From Raffaelea ambrosiae (lineage: Eukaryota; Ascomycota; Sordariomycetes; Ophiostomatales; Ophiostomataceae), in contig PCDI01000006.1 of assembly GCA_002778195.1 (NCBI GenBank), forward strand, positions 563,950 to 627,949: a DNA stretch of 64,000 bases. The letters are read 5' to 3'. This document shows, in pieces, positions 54,589 through 64,000 of the stretch; the stretch's first letter is position 1, and every line of letters starts with the position of its first letter. The notes beneath the pieces were generated by a model, which did not search any database, was not told where the DNA came from, and saw only the letters and a list, made by a program, of their open reading frames with translations. The position numbers and the translations under genes are program-made.

Positions 54589-56847
54589 TCAATGGTGGAA
54601 CCGGAAGTCCAGGCGCTTGTTGCCTTCGTCCTTGGTCGTGGCCAGGTAATGCAGCTTTTCGTCCTCCGACATAGCATCCCACTTGGCTGTGCGCTTCTTG
54701 TTGCGCCAAATGTAGTACACCTTGGTCAAAACATAGATGACAATGTTGGTGCTGAGAATGGCCAGGAGGTTGCCGTTTCCGCGGCGGTAAAGCGGCTTGT
54801 CGTGCTCGCGGTAGATGTTGGCTGATATGATGCCGCCGAGCTGCACGAACATGTTGTACGCTGCTGCCGAGACTGTCCGCGAGCGCACCGTGTTGGAGTT
54901 GCGGCTGTTCCAGGAGACCTGTATGGGATGCGCTGAAAGGGTGTTAGAGCACCGGTCAAAAGCAAGAAAACTTGTCAAAATAACATCTTGTAACTTGCGT
55001 GACGGCCCACTCAGCAGAAGGCTAATAATAGTATAGCTGACCCATCGGTTCGTCTCCGTCGTATAGGAGGTTTTCAGCCAGATGAGAAACGGCAGCACCC
55101 AGATCTGACCCAACATGGCTGTGAGCGTGGCCTCTTGGAAGTACTCGGAGACCGTGGTCAATATGAACATGGTGAAGACTGGTGTTGTTCGTTAAATCGG
55201 GGCGTCACTCCAAACACAGGCAATATATTATGCATTTCTCCATCATCTGACTTACTGGCCAGCACACCGCTTGGGATGGCTAACAGGTTGCTCTGGAAGG
55301 TAGAGAACCCCAGGCCTCTTAGTGACAAAGTGAGGTAGTAACCAGACGGATTGGAAGGGATGTTAAACATGAGGCCGATAACGTAAAGCGGCCTGGTCCA
55401 GCGTTAGTAATTCGGCCGCCCGCTATATATTTCAAATTAAATTGTTGTTACTTTCAAAAGAAATCGAAAAACACACCAAAGGTCATAATCGGAGAGACTC
55501 TTCCACAGAAGCTTAGGTGTAACCGGCTCGCGATTGTGCATAGAGCTCTTGGATGGGTCCTCGCGCAGCACACGGTTGACAATAATACTTTCTTCGCGCG
55601 ATGTGAACCAGCCCTTTTTACCTCGGAACCAGCTAGATGTCTGGCACGGCCCAGCCGGCATGAGCAAGAAAGACACAATACCGATGATGAGAGTGAGGAG
55701 GCCTAGATGGGGTTAGTGCGAGTTGGGTGGTCGTTCCAGTGTCCTATTGGGCTTTATAGACTAGACAAACCTTCAAGAAGGAAGCTGTAGAAGAGAGATG
55801 GTTAGCACGTGTAGCAATCCCAGAACGATCTTGCCAAAAAAGCGAGAGAAAAGCGTAAAGCGGCAATGGGAAGCAACATACAGCCACTGCCATCCTGAGG
55901 CGCCGGCGACACCACGCATGTGCAGGATACCATAAGCGAGAATCGAGGCCAGGATATCCGCAACGGCCATCATGCCCCAGAACCAGGTCAGGCGCAGCGA
56001 CAGTTCATGGTGTTTGTAGAAGTAGGAGAGATACAGGACCACCTGTAGCGGGGGAGGTTCGTTAAAACAGCAAGAACGGCGAAAATACTGGGGAGAATAG
56101 ACCAGCGAAGACAGAAACGTACGTCGGGGATGAAGCCACCCTGCAAGAGACCCAGGAGCGAGCGGCAGGCCAGAAACGACGACCGGCCCGACAGCCAGAA
56201 CTGGGAGCCGGCGACAACACTCCACAGCACCATCTGCGCAGGGATCCAGCGGTCGGGCCCGATCCACTTGGACACGAGCTGGGACGGGATCTCGGCGCAG
56301 AGGAAGGACAGGCGAAATACGGTGTTGCCAAAGTTGTAGTCGTCGGTGTTGAGGCCCATGTCGACCAGAAAGTTGTCCGTCAGGGCTTGGGACAGGTTGC
56401 TGCGGTCAAGCTCCAGGGCCATGAACATGACGCAGGCCCAGATCATGATGCGGAAGTCGATCTTGCGGAGGACGGAATATTCCTCGCCCCAGGTCCAGCG
56501 GGCCCGCGGGTCGAACCGGTGGATGTTTTCCCTGGATGGTCAGAAAGCACTCTTGTACTTTGTTCTTGTTCTTGTCTCTTGGGTGGGGGGGGATTGATGC
56601 ATGCTCACCATTGCTTCGGCGGCTGGTATCGCTCGGCCGTGTCCGGGTCGTCAAACACGCTGGGCTGCGTGGCCACCGCCTCCTTGTCGAATGTGCGGCC
56701 GCGCTGCCACCAGAAGCGCCTCTCCTCGGCGGGCACGCCCAGCGCTGGAAGGTCGTCCAGTGACGGCGTCACGGACGTCGTAGTCGTCTCGATGACAACG
56801 GGGCGCTTGCTCTCCGCATCATATGCTTTGGTCAGAGCTGTAGCCAT
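54589..56847 (-). CDS. MFS permease of the anion:cation symporter (allantoate/Dal5-like) family
   Basis: Eight exons read leftward: 56847-56609, 56531-56123, 56042-55882, 55784-55771, 55702-55477, 55392-55256, 55178-55011, 54932-54589, giving 565 residues. Exon 4 is only 14 nt, supported by both splice sites and by the family sequence WQWL|FLLE|GLLTL. Motifs are typical: ALELDRSNLSQALTDNFLVDMGLNTDDYN, WIPAQMVLWSVVAGSQFWL, SWFRGKKGWFTSREESIIVNRVLREDPSK, IQVSWNSRNSNTVRSRTVSAAAYNM. These match ACS-family permeases for nicotinate, allantoate, thiamine precursors or aromatic acids; the substrate is not predictable. The neighbouring amidohydrolase may be metabolically related, but that is a guess. 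Confidence 0.9.
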
Positions 56848-57885
56848 GCTGGGCGAAAGTCACTTGCTACCAATCGGAAATTGATAGGAAGGTCTGCCGA
56901 TCCAAAACCAGTTCTTCAAAAGCTTCTAAGATCTACATTGCGACGGATGTAGAGATCTACTTTATATAGGACAAGTAACAACATGCATTCACGTTTATGG
57001 CGAGACACTCGGCACTCGAGCTCTGGTCATGATGCGCCGACAGCATGAAGCGAGAGCTGGGAAATGATATCAATTGAAACCAAGATGACGTCTGAAGTAT
57101 CTATTTCTCTGGGCAGCTGGACACTCCCAGGTGAGGGGGTTGCAGTCGCGCGCATGCCTGTTGTGTGTGCAAGATTGATTCAATCTAGACAAAAAATGAG
57201 GTGGAAAAAAACCCGCCTTCAATGACGACTATACTTGGCAATGCTGGGCACGTCTGGGCAGAGGTATTTACAGAGTCTGCGGTGCCCGTCCACTTAACAA
57301 TTCGAGTCAGATCGCCCCCCAAAAGAGGTGTAGACTCCGTACATGCATAGAATTTCTTGTTATTGGGGTGGATGCCAAGGGAATTGCAAGAGAATGAAAT
57401 ATCACGACATCGGACGCAGCTATCACCATTTCTCGGTGATGCCACCATCTCGGAAGCAATGAAACGCCCGCGAGAGAGTCGTCGACAAGCAAAAGCTGGC
57501 GAATGCATAAGAAAGGAATTGAAATGGCACAAGACCAAATTTTGGGGTTTTTTTTTTCAGCACCAATTCCTTGGTGGTTACACGACAGACCCAGCACCTT
57601 GGGACTGATTGTTCCGAGACACATTGGTAAAGTCAATCAACAACAACGATCAAAGAAAAACACGGAGAATGGGTGGGGTGGTAGAAGCCGTTTGCGATGG
57701 TACTGGGCATGCTTGCTGGACCGTTGTATACGAGTACGGGCCCTTTTCGGGTTTGGTGTGACCATTCACAAATCGTTGCTAGAGAGGTTGTGAAGTGGAT
57801 CGTGAACATGGGGCTTATTATCTCTATTAGCCCGTAACACAAGTCATCCACTAGTACAGGAAGCCCATTGAGGTCTTCCTTGGTA
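56848..57885. other. Intergenic region, promoter of the ACS permease
   Basis: 1.04 kb with no supported gene. A TATATAGG-like TATA element at about 56962 fits the permease promoter on the minus strand. The right end is the tRNA 5' flank. Confidence 0.5.
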
Positions 57886-57969
57886 GCGTCGGTGGTTTAG
57901 TGGTAAAATCTGTCGTTGCCATAATAGCATCGATTCGACAGGCCCCGGGTTCGATTCCCGGCCGACGCA
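57886..57969 (+). tRNA. tRNA-Gly(GCC) with 13-nt intron
   Basis: An 84-nt gene with the same mature sequence as the other three copies and a 13-nt intron TAATAGCATCGAT (57922-57934), one base different from the intron at 46613-46625. A T5 tract follows at 57972. Confidence 0.95.
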
Positions 57970-58257
57970 TCTTTTTGACTTTCAGTCCTTTCGGGGTCGA
58001 AACGTAACAACTTTCTTTTTGAATAGGGTGGACTTTGTGCTTTTTTTTTTCATATTTTTTGTCCCTCCCCTATTCATTATTCTTCTTATCTTCATTTTTT
58101 CTCGTTCATTTTCTTTTCTTTGATTCAGTGGTGGCGAAAGCGGACTGGATGCACATATTTATGACAGAAATGAAAGTTAAATGAGAGAAGAAACGATACG
58201 GAAAATCAAGCAACGCCAATGACACATGCTGTTGAAGCCTGCTCAGATCAACTCTGT

Positions 58258-59271
58258 TCAGCGCTTTGAATAACCTGCCTCCCATAGCCTTTGCCACTTC
58301 TCCTTATCCACGGCAAATTCACGGACAAAGTCATTCTCCAGCTCGTGTGTGCGGTGTCCCAGCAGAACCAGACTGTGCAAGGGAGGACCCAACTTGTCGT
58401 CAGTATCACACAGCTCGCGCAGTGTGCCAGCCACAAACACCTGGTTGTGTCCACCGACGCGGGCGGCACCAATGGCCAGACTGTCCTCGCTGTACGCACC
58501 CTCCTTCCGCTTCTCCTCAACCTCGAGCATCTGCTGCGCGCAGGTGCCGACGGTCATGTAACGTGGCGGCTCATAGACAATGCGGCCGCGCGCCAGGCTC
58601 TCGAGGTTGGGCTCCTTGACTTTGATGTCGAGAAGGACCAGCGTGTGCAGACCAATATCGCGGTTTTCTTTCACGCGATCATAGAAGCTGTCTGGCCGCC
58701 AGTTGTCGGTGAAGAAGACCATGGACACGGTTTGGCCAAAGTTGTAGAGCTGGAGGCCGCAGGCGCCAATGCCCGACATGATGGAGGCATTGGGGACGTT
58801 GGAGACGGGGATTTTGAGTTCCCGTGCGCGAAGGACGAGATCCGTATGTGTTGTTGCCCTAGCCGCAAATCAATACATGTGCAACAGAGAGGGGAGAAGA
58901 AACTGATAAAACTAAACAATAATGAACCTACCCAAACGGATCGCCCACCACCAGGAAGGCTACGTCTTCGGTCTGCGCATTCGCGAGAATTTCATCGCTG
59001 CTGCTCTCGACCATCTCACGGTCAGCAATAATGATGGACCGGCCATAGTACTTTTCCTACGAGCAGACGGGGAAAAAACAGCGTCAGACAGAGTTCCTTC
59101 GTCGCTTTCACTTTCGGCCGAGGAGGGGAGGCTTACAAGCACAGACTGGTCAACCAGGAGAATACTAGTATAGGCCTCGAGGTAGACTCGGGACGCCTTC
59201 TTTACCACCTCCAGGCCTTTGACAGTGATGTCTGTCTCATCCGAGAGACCGAGTCCCACGAGGTACAGCAT
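58258..59271 (-). CDS. DPH5: Diphthine methyl ester synthase DPH5
   Basis: Three exons read leftward, 59271-59137, 59056-58932 and 58858-58258, give 286 residues, the usual family size. The start MLYLVGLGLSDETDITVKGLE is nearly invariant in the family; six upstream in-frame codons are not. VVGDPFGATTHTDL, VSNVPNASIMSGIGACGLQLYNFGQTVSMVFF and PPRYMTVGTCAQQMLEVEE are characteristic S-adenosylmethionine-dependent methylase motifs. The enzyme methylates the precursor of diphthamide on elongation factor 2 in the cytosol. It is divergent from RPF1, with 276 bp between the start codons. Confidence 0.96.
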
Positions 59272-59547
59272 TTCTGGAAAGCGTGGCAACCTGTTCTTGC
59301 AATCGCAAAGTCACAACGAAAAAAGTTGCGAAGTCGAGATCGGCTTATCGCGATAAGAAAAAAAACCTTGGAGGGGCGTTGAATTTACGCTTAGCGGTTC
59401 TTATCGCGACAGCCAAAACCCCCGATAAGAAGAAAAAAAATTGGCCAAAAAAAAAAAGACGAGCTCTAACTCTTCCACAATCCAGAACAACCAACTAAAG
59501 CACAACAAACCTGCTCTCGCAACATACTCTCCACGAATACAGACGAG
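59272..59547. promoter_or_regulatory. Bidirectional DPH5/RPF1 promoter with CTTATCGCGATAAG palindrome
   Basis: A perfect 14-bp palindrome CTTATCGCGATAAG at 59344-59357 is followed by a 10-bp half-copy CTTATCGCGA (59400-59409) and CGATAAG (59423-59429). A-rich tracts separate them. Confidence 0.55.
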
Positions 59548-60759
59548 ATGAAGACGCGGAATAAGATTAATCGGCAGCAGTCTTGGATCAAGACCAAAAA
59601 GGCCAAGACCAAGAGCCGGATTGAGCTGCGACACGAGCGCCGCAAGGAAGAGAATAAAAACCCAGAACTGCGCGCAGAACGTCTCGCAAAGAACAAGCCC
59701 CGTACGCTCGAAGACAAGCGGATATGGCCAGTGTCTGAAGATGACTGGGCCCGGAGAAAGCGGCGGAAGGTCGAGGAGCCGACAGAGGACAAGGAGGACG
59801 ACGAGGAAGACGACATGGATGTCGATGGGAAGGACGACAACAAGGAGGAAGGGGCCGAAGAAGACAGCGACGACATGGCCAGCTTTATTGGCGACGACAG
59901 CGACGACGACGATGACGAGGAGGGCGAGGGCGGCGGCGCGAAACAAAAAAAGAAGGACGCCGCCAAGGCCGACGAGTTGTCCGAAGCCGACGCCGCGGCC
60001 CGGGCGGCCCACGAAGACGCCATGGCGGCCAAGTACGCCGGTCTTCTCACCGAACCGGCCCCCGAGGAGCCGCGCATCTTGATCACGACGTCGCGCCACT
60101 CGACGCTGCACCGCCAAGCGCAGACGCTGGTCGACCTGTTTCCCAACAGCACGTACGTCCCCCGGTCCGGCCACAAGTACGTCCAGCACGAGTACAGCAT
60201 CCGCGAGATCGCCGGCTACGCGCACAACCGCGGCTACACGGCGCTCCTGATTCTCGGCGAAAACAATAAGAAGCCCAGCGACCTGGCCATTACGCTGCTG
60301 CCCCATGGGCCCATGCTCCACTTCTCCATCCAGACCTGGATCGACGCCAAGCGCCTGCCCAACCACGGCCGGTCGACCGACCACGTCCCCGAGGTGCTGC
60401 TCAACAACTTTGTGACGCCGCTCGGCAAGCTCGTCAGCGGCGTGCTGGGCCGGCTGTACCCGCAGAACCCAGAGCTGGTGGGCCGCCAGGTGGTGACGCT
60501 ACACAACCAGCGCGACTTTGTGTTTGTGCGCCGGTACCGGTACAATATGCGCGACAAGCGGCCGACGGAGCGGAGCGTGGCCGACGCGACGGGCAAGACG
60601 ATGGCGGGCGTGGAGGACGTGCGGGTGGCTCTGCAGGAGATTGGCCCGCGGATGACGCTGAAGCTGCGGCGGGTGGACAAGGGGATCCAGCGCAGGTCGG
60701 GGCAGGCATTTGAGTGGAAGGCCCGGATGGACAAGAAGCGCACAATGTGGCAGTTGTAA
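59548..60759 (+). CDS. RPF1: Ribosome production factor 1 (Brix domain)
   Basis: A single exon of 403 residues. A basic N-terminus (MKTRNKINRQQ..KTKKAKTK) and an acidic low-complexity linker (DDEEDDMDVDGKDDN, DDSDDDDDEEGEG) precede the Brix/Imp4 domain. That domain starts RILITTSRHSTLHRQAQTLVDLFPNSTYVPR and includes GYTALLILGENNKKPSDLAI, LPHGPMLHFSI, LNNFVTPLGKLV and TLHNQRDFVFVRRYRY. It ends in the RPF1-typical RVDKGIQRRSGQAFEWKARMDKKRTMWQL. The family works in 60S subunit assembly in the nucleolus. It shares its promoter with DPH5, so a translation-related gene pair may be co-regulated. Confidence 0.96.
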   Translation: MKTRNKINRQQSWIKTKKAKTKSRIELRHERRKEENKNPELRAERLAKNKPRTLEDKRIWPVSEDDWARRKRRKVEEPTEDKEDDEEDDMDVDGKDDNKEEGAEEDSDDMASFIGDDSDDDDDEEGEGGGAKQKKKDAAKADELSEADAAARAAHEDAMAAKYAGLLTEPAPEEPRILITTSRHSTLHRQAQTLVDLFPNSTYVPRSGHKYVQHEYSIREIAGYAHNRGYTALLILGENNKKPSDLAITLLPHGPMLHFSIQTWIDAKRLPNHGRSTDHVPEVLLNNFVTPLGKLVSGVLGRLYPQNPELVGRQVVTLHNQRDFVFVRRYRYNMRDKRPTERSVADATGKTMAGVEDVRVALQEIGPRMTLKLRRVDKGIQRRSGQAFEWKARMDKKRTMWQL

Positions 60760-61262
60760 GGGGAGGCAAAGTCTTCCTGGCAGGCTTTTTGCCATCTGGA
60801 GACGGTGTGCCCCCTTTTTTTTGGTTGTTTTCTTTTTATCTATAGTTCATTCTTGCATAGGAGTCTGGTCGGATCTCTGGGTTTTTTTTTTTCTTTTTTT
60901 TTCTTTTTTGGTCGTTTCATTCCTCTTCTTTTATCTTTCTATATAGGATGCGGGAACAATTATTATGGCCTTTTACACATAGCAGGCGCTTTTGGGGCAG
61001 CCCCAAACCAAAGAAAAGCAACAATGTCTCTTTTGACCCAAGTCTTTCGTTCCCTTTTTACCTGACCAAATATCGGGGCGCAGTCGTTGTAGTGAGATTG
61101 AACCCCCAAAAATTGAATCTGCCCGATACCAGTGCAGTCAAACACATCATAAAAATGCTTCCCCGCCGGCCATCTAAGAACCATGTGCGCTATCCGGCCC
61201 CGCCCTCTACTCAACACACATTATGCATTCGTTGATCTCGTTCCCTCTCTCCCTCTCTCCCC
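60760..61262. other. Convergent 3' region between RPF1 and the Nudix gene
   Basis: 503 bp with T-rich runs (60815-60910), presumably the RPF1 3' UTR. No gene is seen. Confidence 0.5.
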
Positions 61263-61907
61263 TCATGACAACTTCGCCGTCTGGGCAAAGTGCATACCCG
61301 CCGCAAAATGGAACAGCTTCGCCGCCACCACGTACCGCTCCCGCCCGGCATACTCGACCAGCCGGTCGTAGAACTCGCTGAGCGGCACAATGACCCGCTC
61401 AATGTGCTCGCCGTCCTCCAGGCGCTGCTCCGGCTGCTGAAGCGTGCCATCGGCTGCGTAGGCGTCGTCGGCCAGCGGCACGTCCACCATGACCAGCTGC
61501 ATGTTGGCGTTGGTCATGCCCGGATCGGCGGCCTGCGGCGGGCTCACGCTCGTGACGGTGCAGTCGAACCCGGTCTCCTCCTTGAACTCGCGCACGGCGG
61601 CCTGCTCGGCCGTCTCGCTGGCGTCGATCAGGCCGGCGGGCCACTCGACCGTGTAGGCGTCCAGCGGCGGGCGGTACTGGATGACGATCAGCGTGGCGGG
61701 CGGATGGCTGGGGTGGCGCAGGACATTGCCCATGGCGACGGCGTCCACGCCGGACGTGCCGCGGGTCTTGCGCACGGCGACCTCCCAGGTGCGGGCCTTG
61801 CCGACCTGGTCGACGTACTCGATCTTCTTGAGGGCGATCCAGCGGGCGTCCGAGGTGTTGAGGTCGGTCAGCTTGGTGATGACGGGTTCTTGGGTTTTGG
61901 GAGACAT
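61263..61907 (-). CDS. YSA1: Nudix ADP-ribose pyrophosphatase (Ysa1/NUDT5 type)
   Basis: A single exon of 214 residues from MSPKTQEPVITKL (61907). The Nudix box GLIDASETAEQAAVREFKEETGF fits GX5EX7REUXEEXGU. The N-terminal half with WIALKKIEYVDQVGKARTWEVAVRKTR and the segment ATLIVIQYRPPLDAYTVEWPAGLID is typical of ADP-sugar diphosphatases. They convert ADP-ribose to AMP and ribose 5-phosphate. The frame stays open upstream to an ATG at 62057, adding 50 residues rich in Arg/Ser/Thr without acidic residues (MTPCPNLLGLSRTASLSAI...), which resembles a mitochondrial presequence. Two isoforms are possible. Context at 61907 is ACAATGT. Confidence 0.93.
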   Translation of the reverse strand: MSPKTQEPVITKLTDLNTSDARWIALKKIEYVDQVGKARTWEVAVRKTRGTSGVDAVAMGNVLRHPSHPPATLIVIQYRPPLDAYTVEWPAGLIDASETAEQAAVREFKEETGFDCTVTSVSPPQAADPGMTNANMQLVMVDVPLADDAYAADGTLQQPEQRLEDGEHIERVIVPLSEFYDRLVEYAGRERYVVAAKLFHFAAGMHFAQTAKLS

Positions 61908-62909
61908 TGTGAATGTTCGGTGGTGGTGGGGAAGAGTCGTTGCTATGGGCAGGCAGAAGGGTTGGAGGAGGGAAGACGAAGTTGCTGTCGTTCGTTTCGC
62001 AATTGCGGACAGGGAGGCTGTTCGGGACAGGCCGAGCAGGTTAGGGCAGGGAGTCATTCAAATGGGAGGATGTCGACCGCGCGGGGGAGGGGAGGGGGGG
62101 GAGAGGGAGGAGATGTCGATTGGAGTTGGTGAAACGGGTGGCGGGGTATATATGGGGTGTTGGGAGACACGGAGGGACAGCCTCGTCTGAAATTGGGCAG
62201 TTCAGGGCGGAGAATGGTATGCCTAGGTGGAAAGTAGCACTTTCGTCAACGGTGACATTTCAGGGCGGGCGAGTTCCAGGGCGGTTCCTATTAGAAGGCG
62301 ATGTCGGGCTGCTGTGGCTGGGCAAACGCAGCGATTACGTGATACAGATTTAAGCTTGCGGTTATAAGGGCCTTTAGTGCTGTTGTCTACCACGTACGAC
62401 CATAGATACTGGAAAGCACGGGATCCCGTCCGCTCTCCCCTAGTTAAACCAGTAATCGGCGGATTAGTAGTTGGGTCGGTGACGACCAGCGAATACCCGC
62501 TGTTGTACGTTTTGCATTTTTGCCTCGATTTACTTTTTGCTGTGAAATTGCGTTTACATTTTTCTTACTATTTTCTTACCTTTTTTTTTTTGCACAATTA
62601 CTTTGAGAAAATAACAACATGAATACAAAGAGAAAAAATAAAGCAAAGTTGTTCTTTCGGTTATCGTTGCTTTAATGCTTTTTCTGGTTTCATTCTTTTA
62701 TTCCCACCCGAACTTTCTCCCCTCGGGTCGTTCAAGTGTTTAATATTACAGTACAGTAGATCCAATGGATCTTTAGATTAAATATTACGGTTGGCTCCAA
62801 TCGTTCAACAGATTGATAGCATGCAAAACATCTCCTGTTGTTCATAGTCGTGAAAAATCGTGTCGTCGTAACTCTGCAACCATCTCAAATAGCCGACAAC
62901 CTCAGCACC
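61908..62909. other. Intergenic region
   Basis: 1.0 kb. The left 150 bp may code for an alternative N-terminus of the Nudix protein; a G-rich tract lies at 62080-62112. The rest is AT-rich (TAAATATTA-type) with no gene seen. Confidence 0.5.
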
Positions 62910-63626
62910 CTACCAAAAGAAGGACCGGAAGAGCTCGGCCAGCCAAACCCACGAGAGGATGATAGGCGCCATCGCCAGCAGCACCCACCAGGCCTCCACC
63001 GTGACGCGGCGGCGGAACCACCGCTGCACGCTGAGCATGGGCTTCTGGTGGGCGCACTTGGGCGTGTCAAAGACGAGACAGCCGATGCCGGGGCGGCTCT
63101 CGCACTCAATGTGTTCCCGGCGGTGTTTCATGAGGAGTCTGAAAATTAGTCAGGACTCGGGTAGGGGAGAAAACAGGAAGGACGACAGGTGAGAGGCTTA
63201 CGGAACACTTCCTCGACAGAAGCGGACGTCGCTGCCGAGGTCACAGCGCGTGTCGGGGCAATCCAGGTGCAGGGCACGGCGCAGCATGAGCCACTCGACC
63301 TTGAGCCGAACGCCCGTGTAGACCGAGTAGAAGAAGAAGCGGTTGGTGTGCTTGAGCTCGAGGGCGTCGGGATAAATCAGGTATTGGCTGATCTGGACGA
63401 GGATTTCTGGCGGCAGGCTCATGAGGCCGACGGGCGACGGGCGATGCGGAGGCGGCGGGAAGGGGGTGACGGCGGTGTCCTCATCATCGTCCCAGGAAGA
63501 CAGCAGGGCTTCATTGACAGCCTTGCCAGAGACGTCCTTGTGGCAGCGGTGTGTGAACTGGCTGTCGACGGTTGTTGGGTGGCTCGGGCCCAGGCCGTCG
63601 GCTGCCGGAAGAAGCTGTGCAGACAT
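62910..63626 (-). CDS. Small F-box-like protein with C-terminal membrane segment
   Basis: Two exons read leftward, 63626-63202 and 63138-62910, give 217 residues; the intron is 62 bp. The central segment LPPEILVQISQYLIYPDALELKHTNRFFFYSVYTGVRLKVEWLMLRR (about residues 70-116) is an F-box-like motif common in ascomycete proteins of this size. A Cys-containing stretch follows (LHLDCPDTRCDLGSDVRFC, HIECESRPGIGCLVFDTPKCAHQKP). The last 30 residues are strongly hydrophobic (VEAWWVLLAMAPIILSWVWLAELFRSFFW), a likely tail anchor. The role would be substrate recognition for an SCF ubiquitin ligase at a membrane, but no target can be inferred. A Pro-rich linker sits just before the F-box. Confidence 0.82.
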
Positions 63627-64000
63627 GGCGACGAAAGGATGTGCGCGCGTGCGTGTTTGATGTAGAATGCATCAAAGAGAAAAGAAGAAAAGACGGAGAT
63701 CGAAGAACAAAAGAGAAGAAAAGAAGGCGAAGCTGCGATTATGAAACAGTCGCCCATGAAAGAAAGTTTGTAGGACTTGTGAGACAAGATGACGTCAGGT
63801 GACGCTTGCAGGGTACGGAATCCAGGATCCCCAAGTTTGTGTTGGCTGGTTGGTTGACTGCTCAAAAAACATCTGCATGCAGGAACAAGAACAACCATAT
63901 GCGACGTCTCCGTGTTGAGAAATATTTATGTACTCATGCCTGGGAATCCATTGCCTGATGCCTTGGCTAGAGGACAGAAAGCATTTTCCGTGACAGTCTG
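63627..64000. other. Upstream flank of the F-box-like gene
   Basis: 374 bp to the window end. It is purine-rich near the start codon (GAAAAGAAG), probably the 5' UTR. Nothing else is seen. Confidence 0.5.

Overview
This window is nuclear DNA of a filamentous ascomycete (Pezizomycotina, most likely Sordariomycetes). Genes lie on both strands with generous spacing and short GT-AG introns (about 50-140 bp, often with CTAAC/CTGAC-like branch points). Protein families are typically fungal: Zn2Cys6 regulators, PTH11/rhodopsin-like receptor, siderophore transporter, AA1-like and CVNH small secreted proteins, ALG1, Msc2-type zinc transporter. About 26 protein genes and four tRNA-Gly(GCC) genes can be supported. 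No transposon, CRISPR array, rRNA or secondary-metabolite core gene was seen.

Layout. 1-400: first exon of a mitochondrial carnitine/acylcarnitine carrier running off the left edge. 3.5-10.2 kb: a small secreted AA1-like protein, a pantothenate-type MFS permease and a siderophore-iron transporter with an exact iron-regulator (SreA-type) GATA site upstream. 11.25 kb: tRNA-Gly. 13.3-21.2 kb: housekeeping genes (Snu23 spliceosome protein, Ubc7 ERAD ubiquitin ligase partner, Alg1 mannosyltransferase, Msc2-like zinc transporter with extreme His-rich loops).

22.3-46.0 kb is the most interesting part. It looks like a dedicated sugar/polyol catabolic cluster: two convergent paralogous regulators (one with, one without a Zn2Cys6 finger), a D-xylose-reductase-family aldo-keto reductase, an L-arabinitol-4-dehydrogenase-family polyol dehydrogenase, a dihydroxyacetone-synthase-like transketolase, two paralogous sugar transporters, and two paralogous intracellular nucleoside-hydrolase-like DUF1593/Sde182 proteins. 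A plausible flow is uptake of a glycoside or pentoside, hydrolysis inside the cell, reduction, oxidation and entry into the pentose phosphate pathway. A 17-bp element with one mismatch is shared by the regulator/reductase promoter and one transporter promoter. The substrate is unknown, and no pentulose kinase lies in the window. A Gly/Ser/Pro-rich secreted protein gene sits inside the cluster.

46.5-64 kb: three more tRNA-Gly(GCC) genes (two with 13-nt introns, one without, like the first), a PTH11-type membrane protein, a secreted amidohydrolase, a CVNH lectin-like gene with an abnormal first splice donor, an eight-exon MFS permease with a 14-nt microexon, then housekeeping genes: the divergent pair DPH5/RPF1, a Nudix ADP-ribose pyrophosphatase and a small F-box/membrane protein.

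All exon borders are read by eye from splice consensus, reading frame and family conservation. Family names are from remembered family patterns, not from searches.
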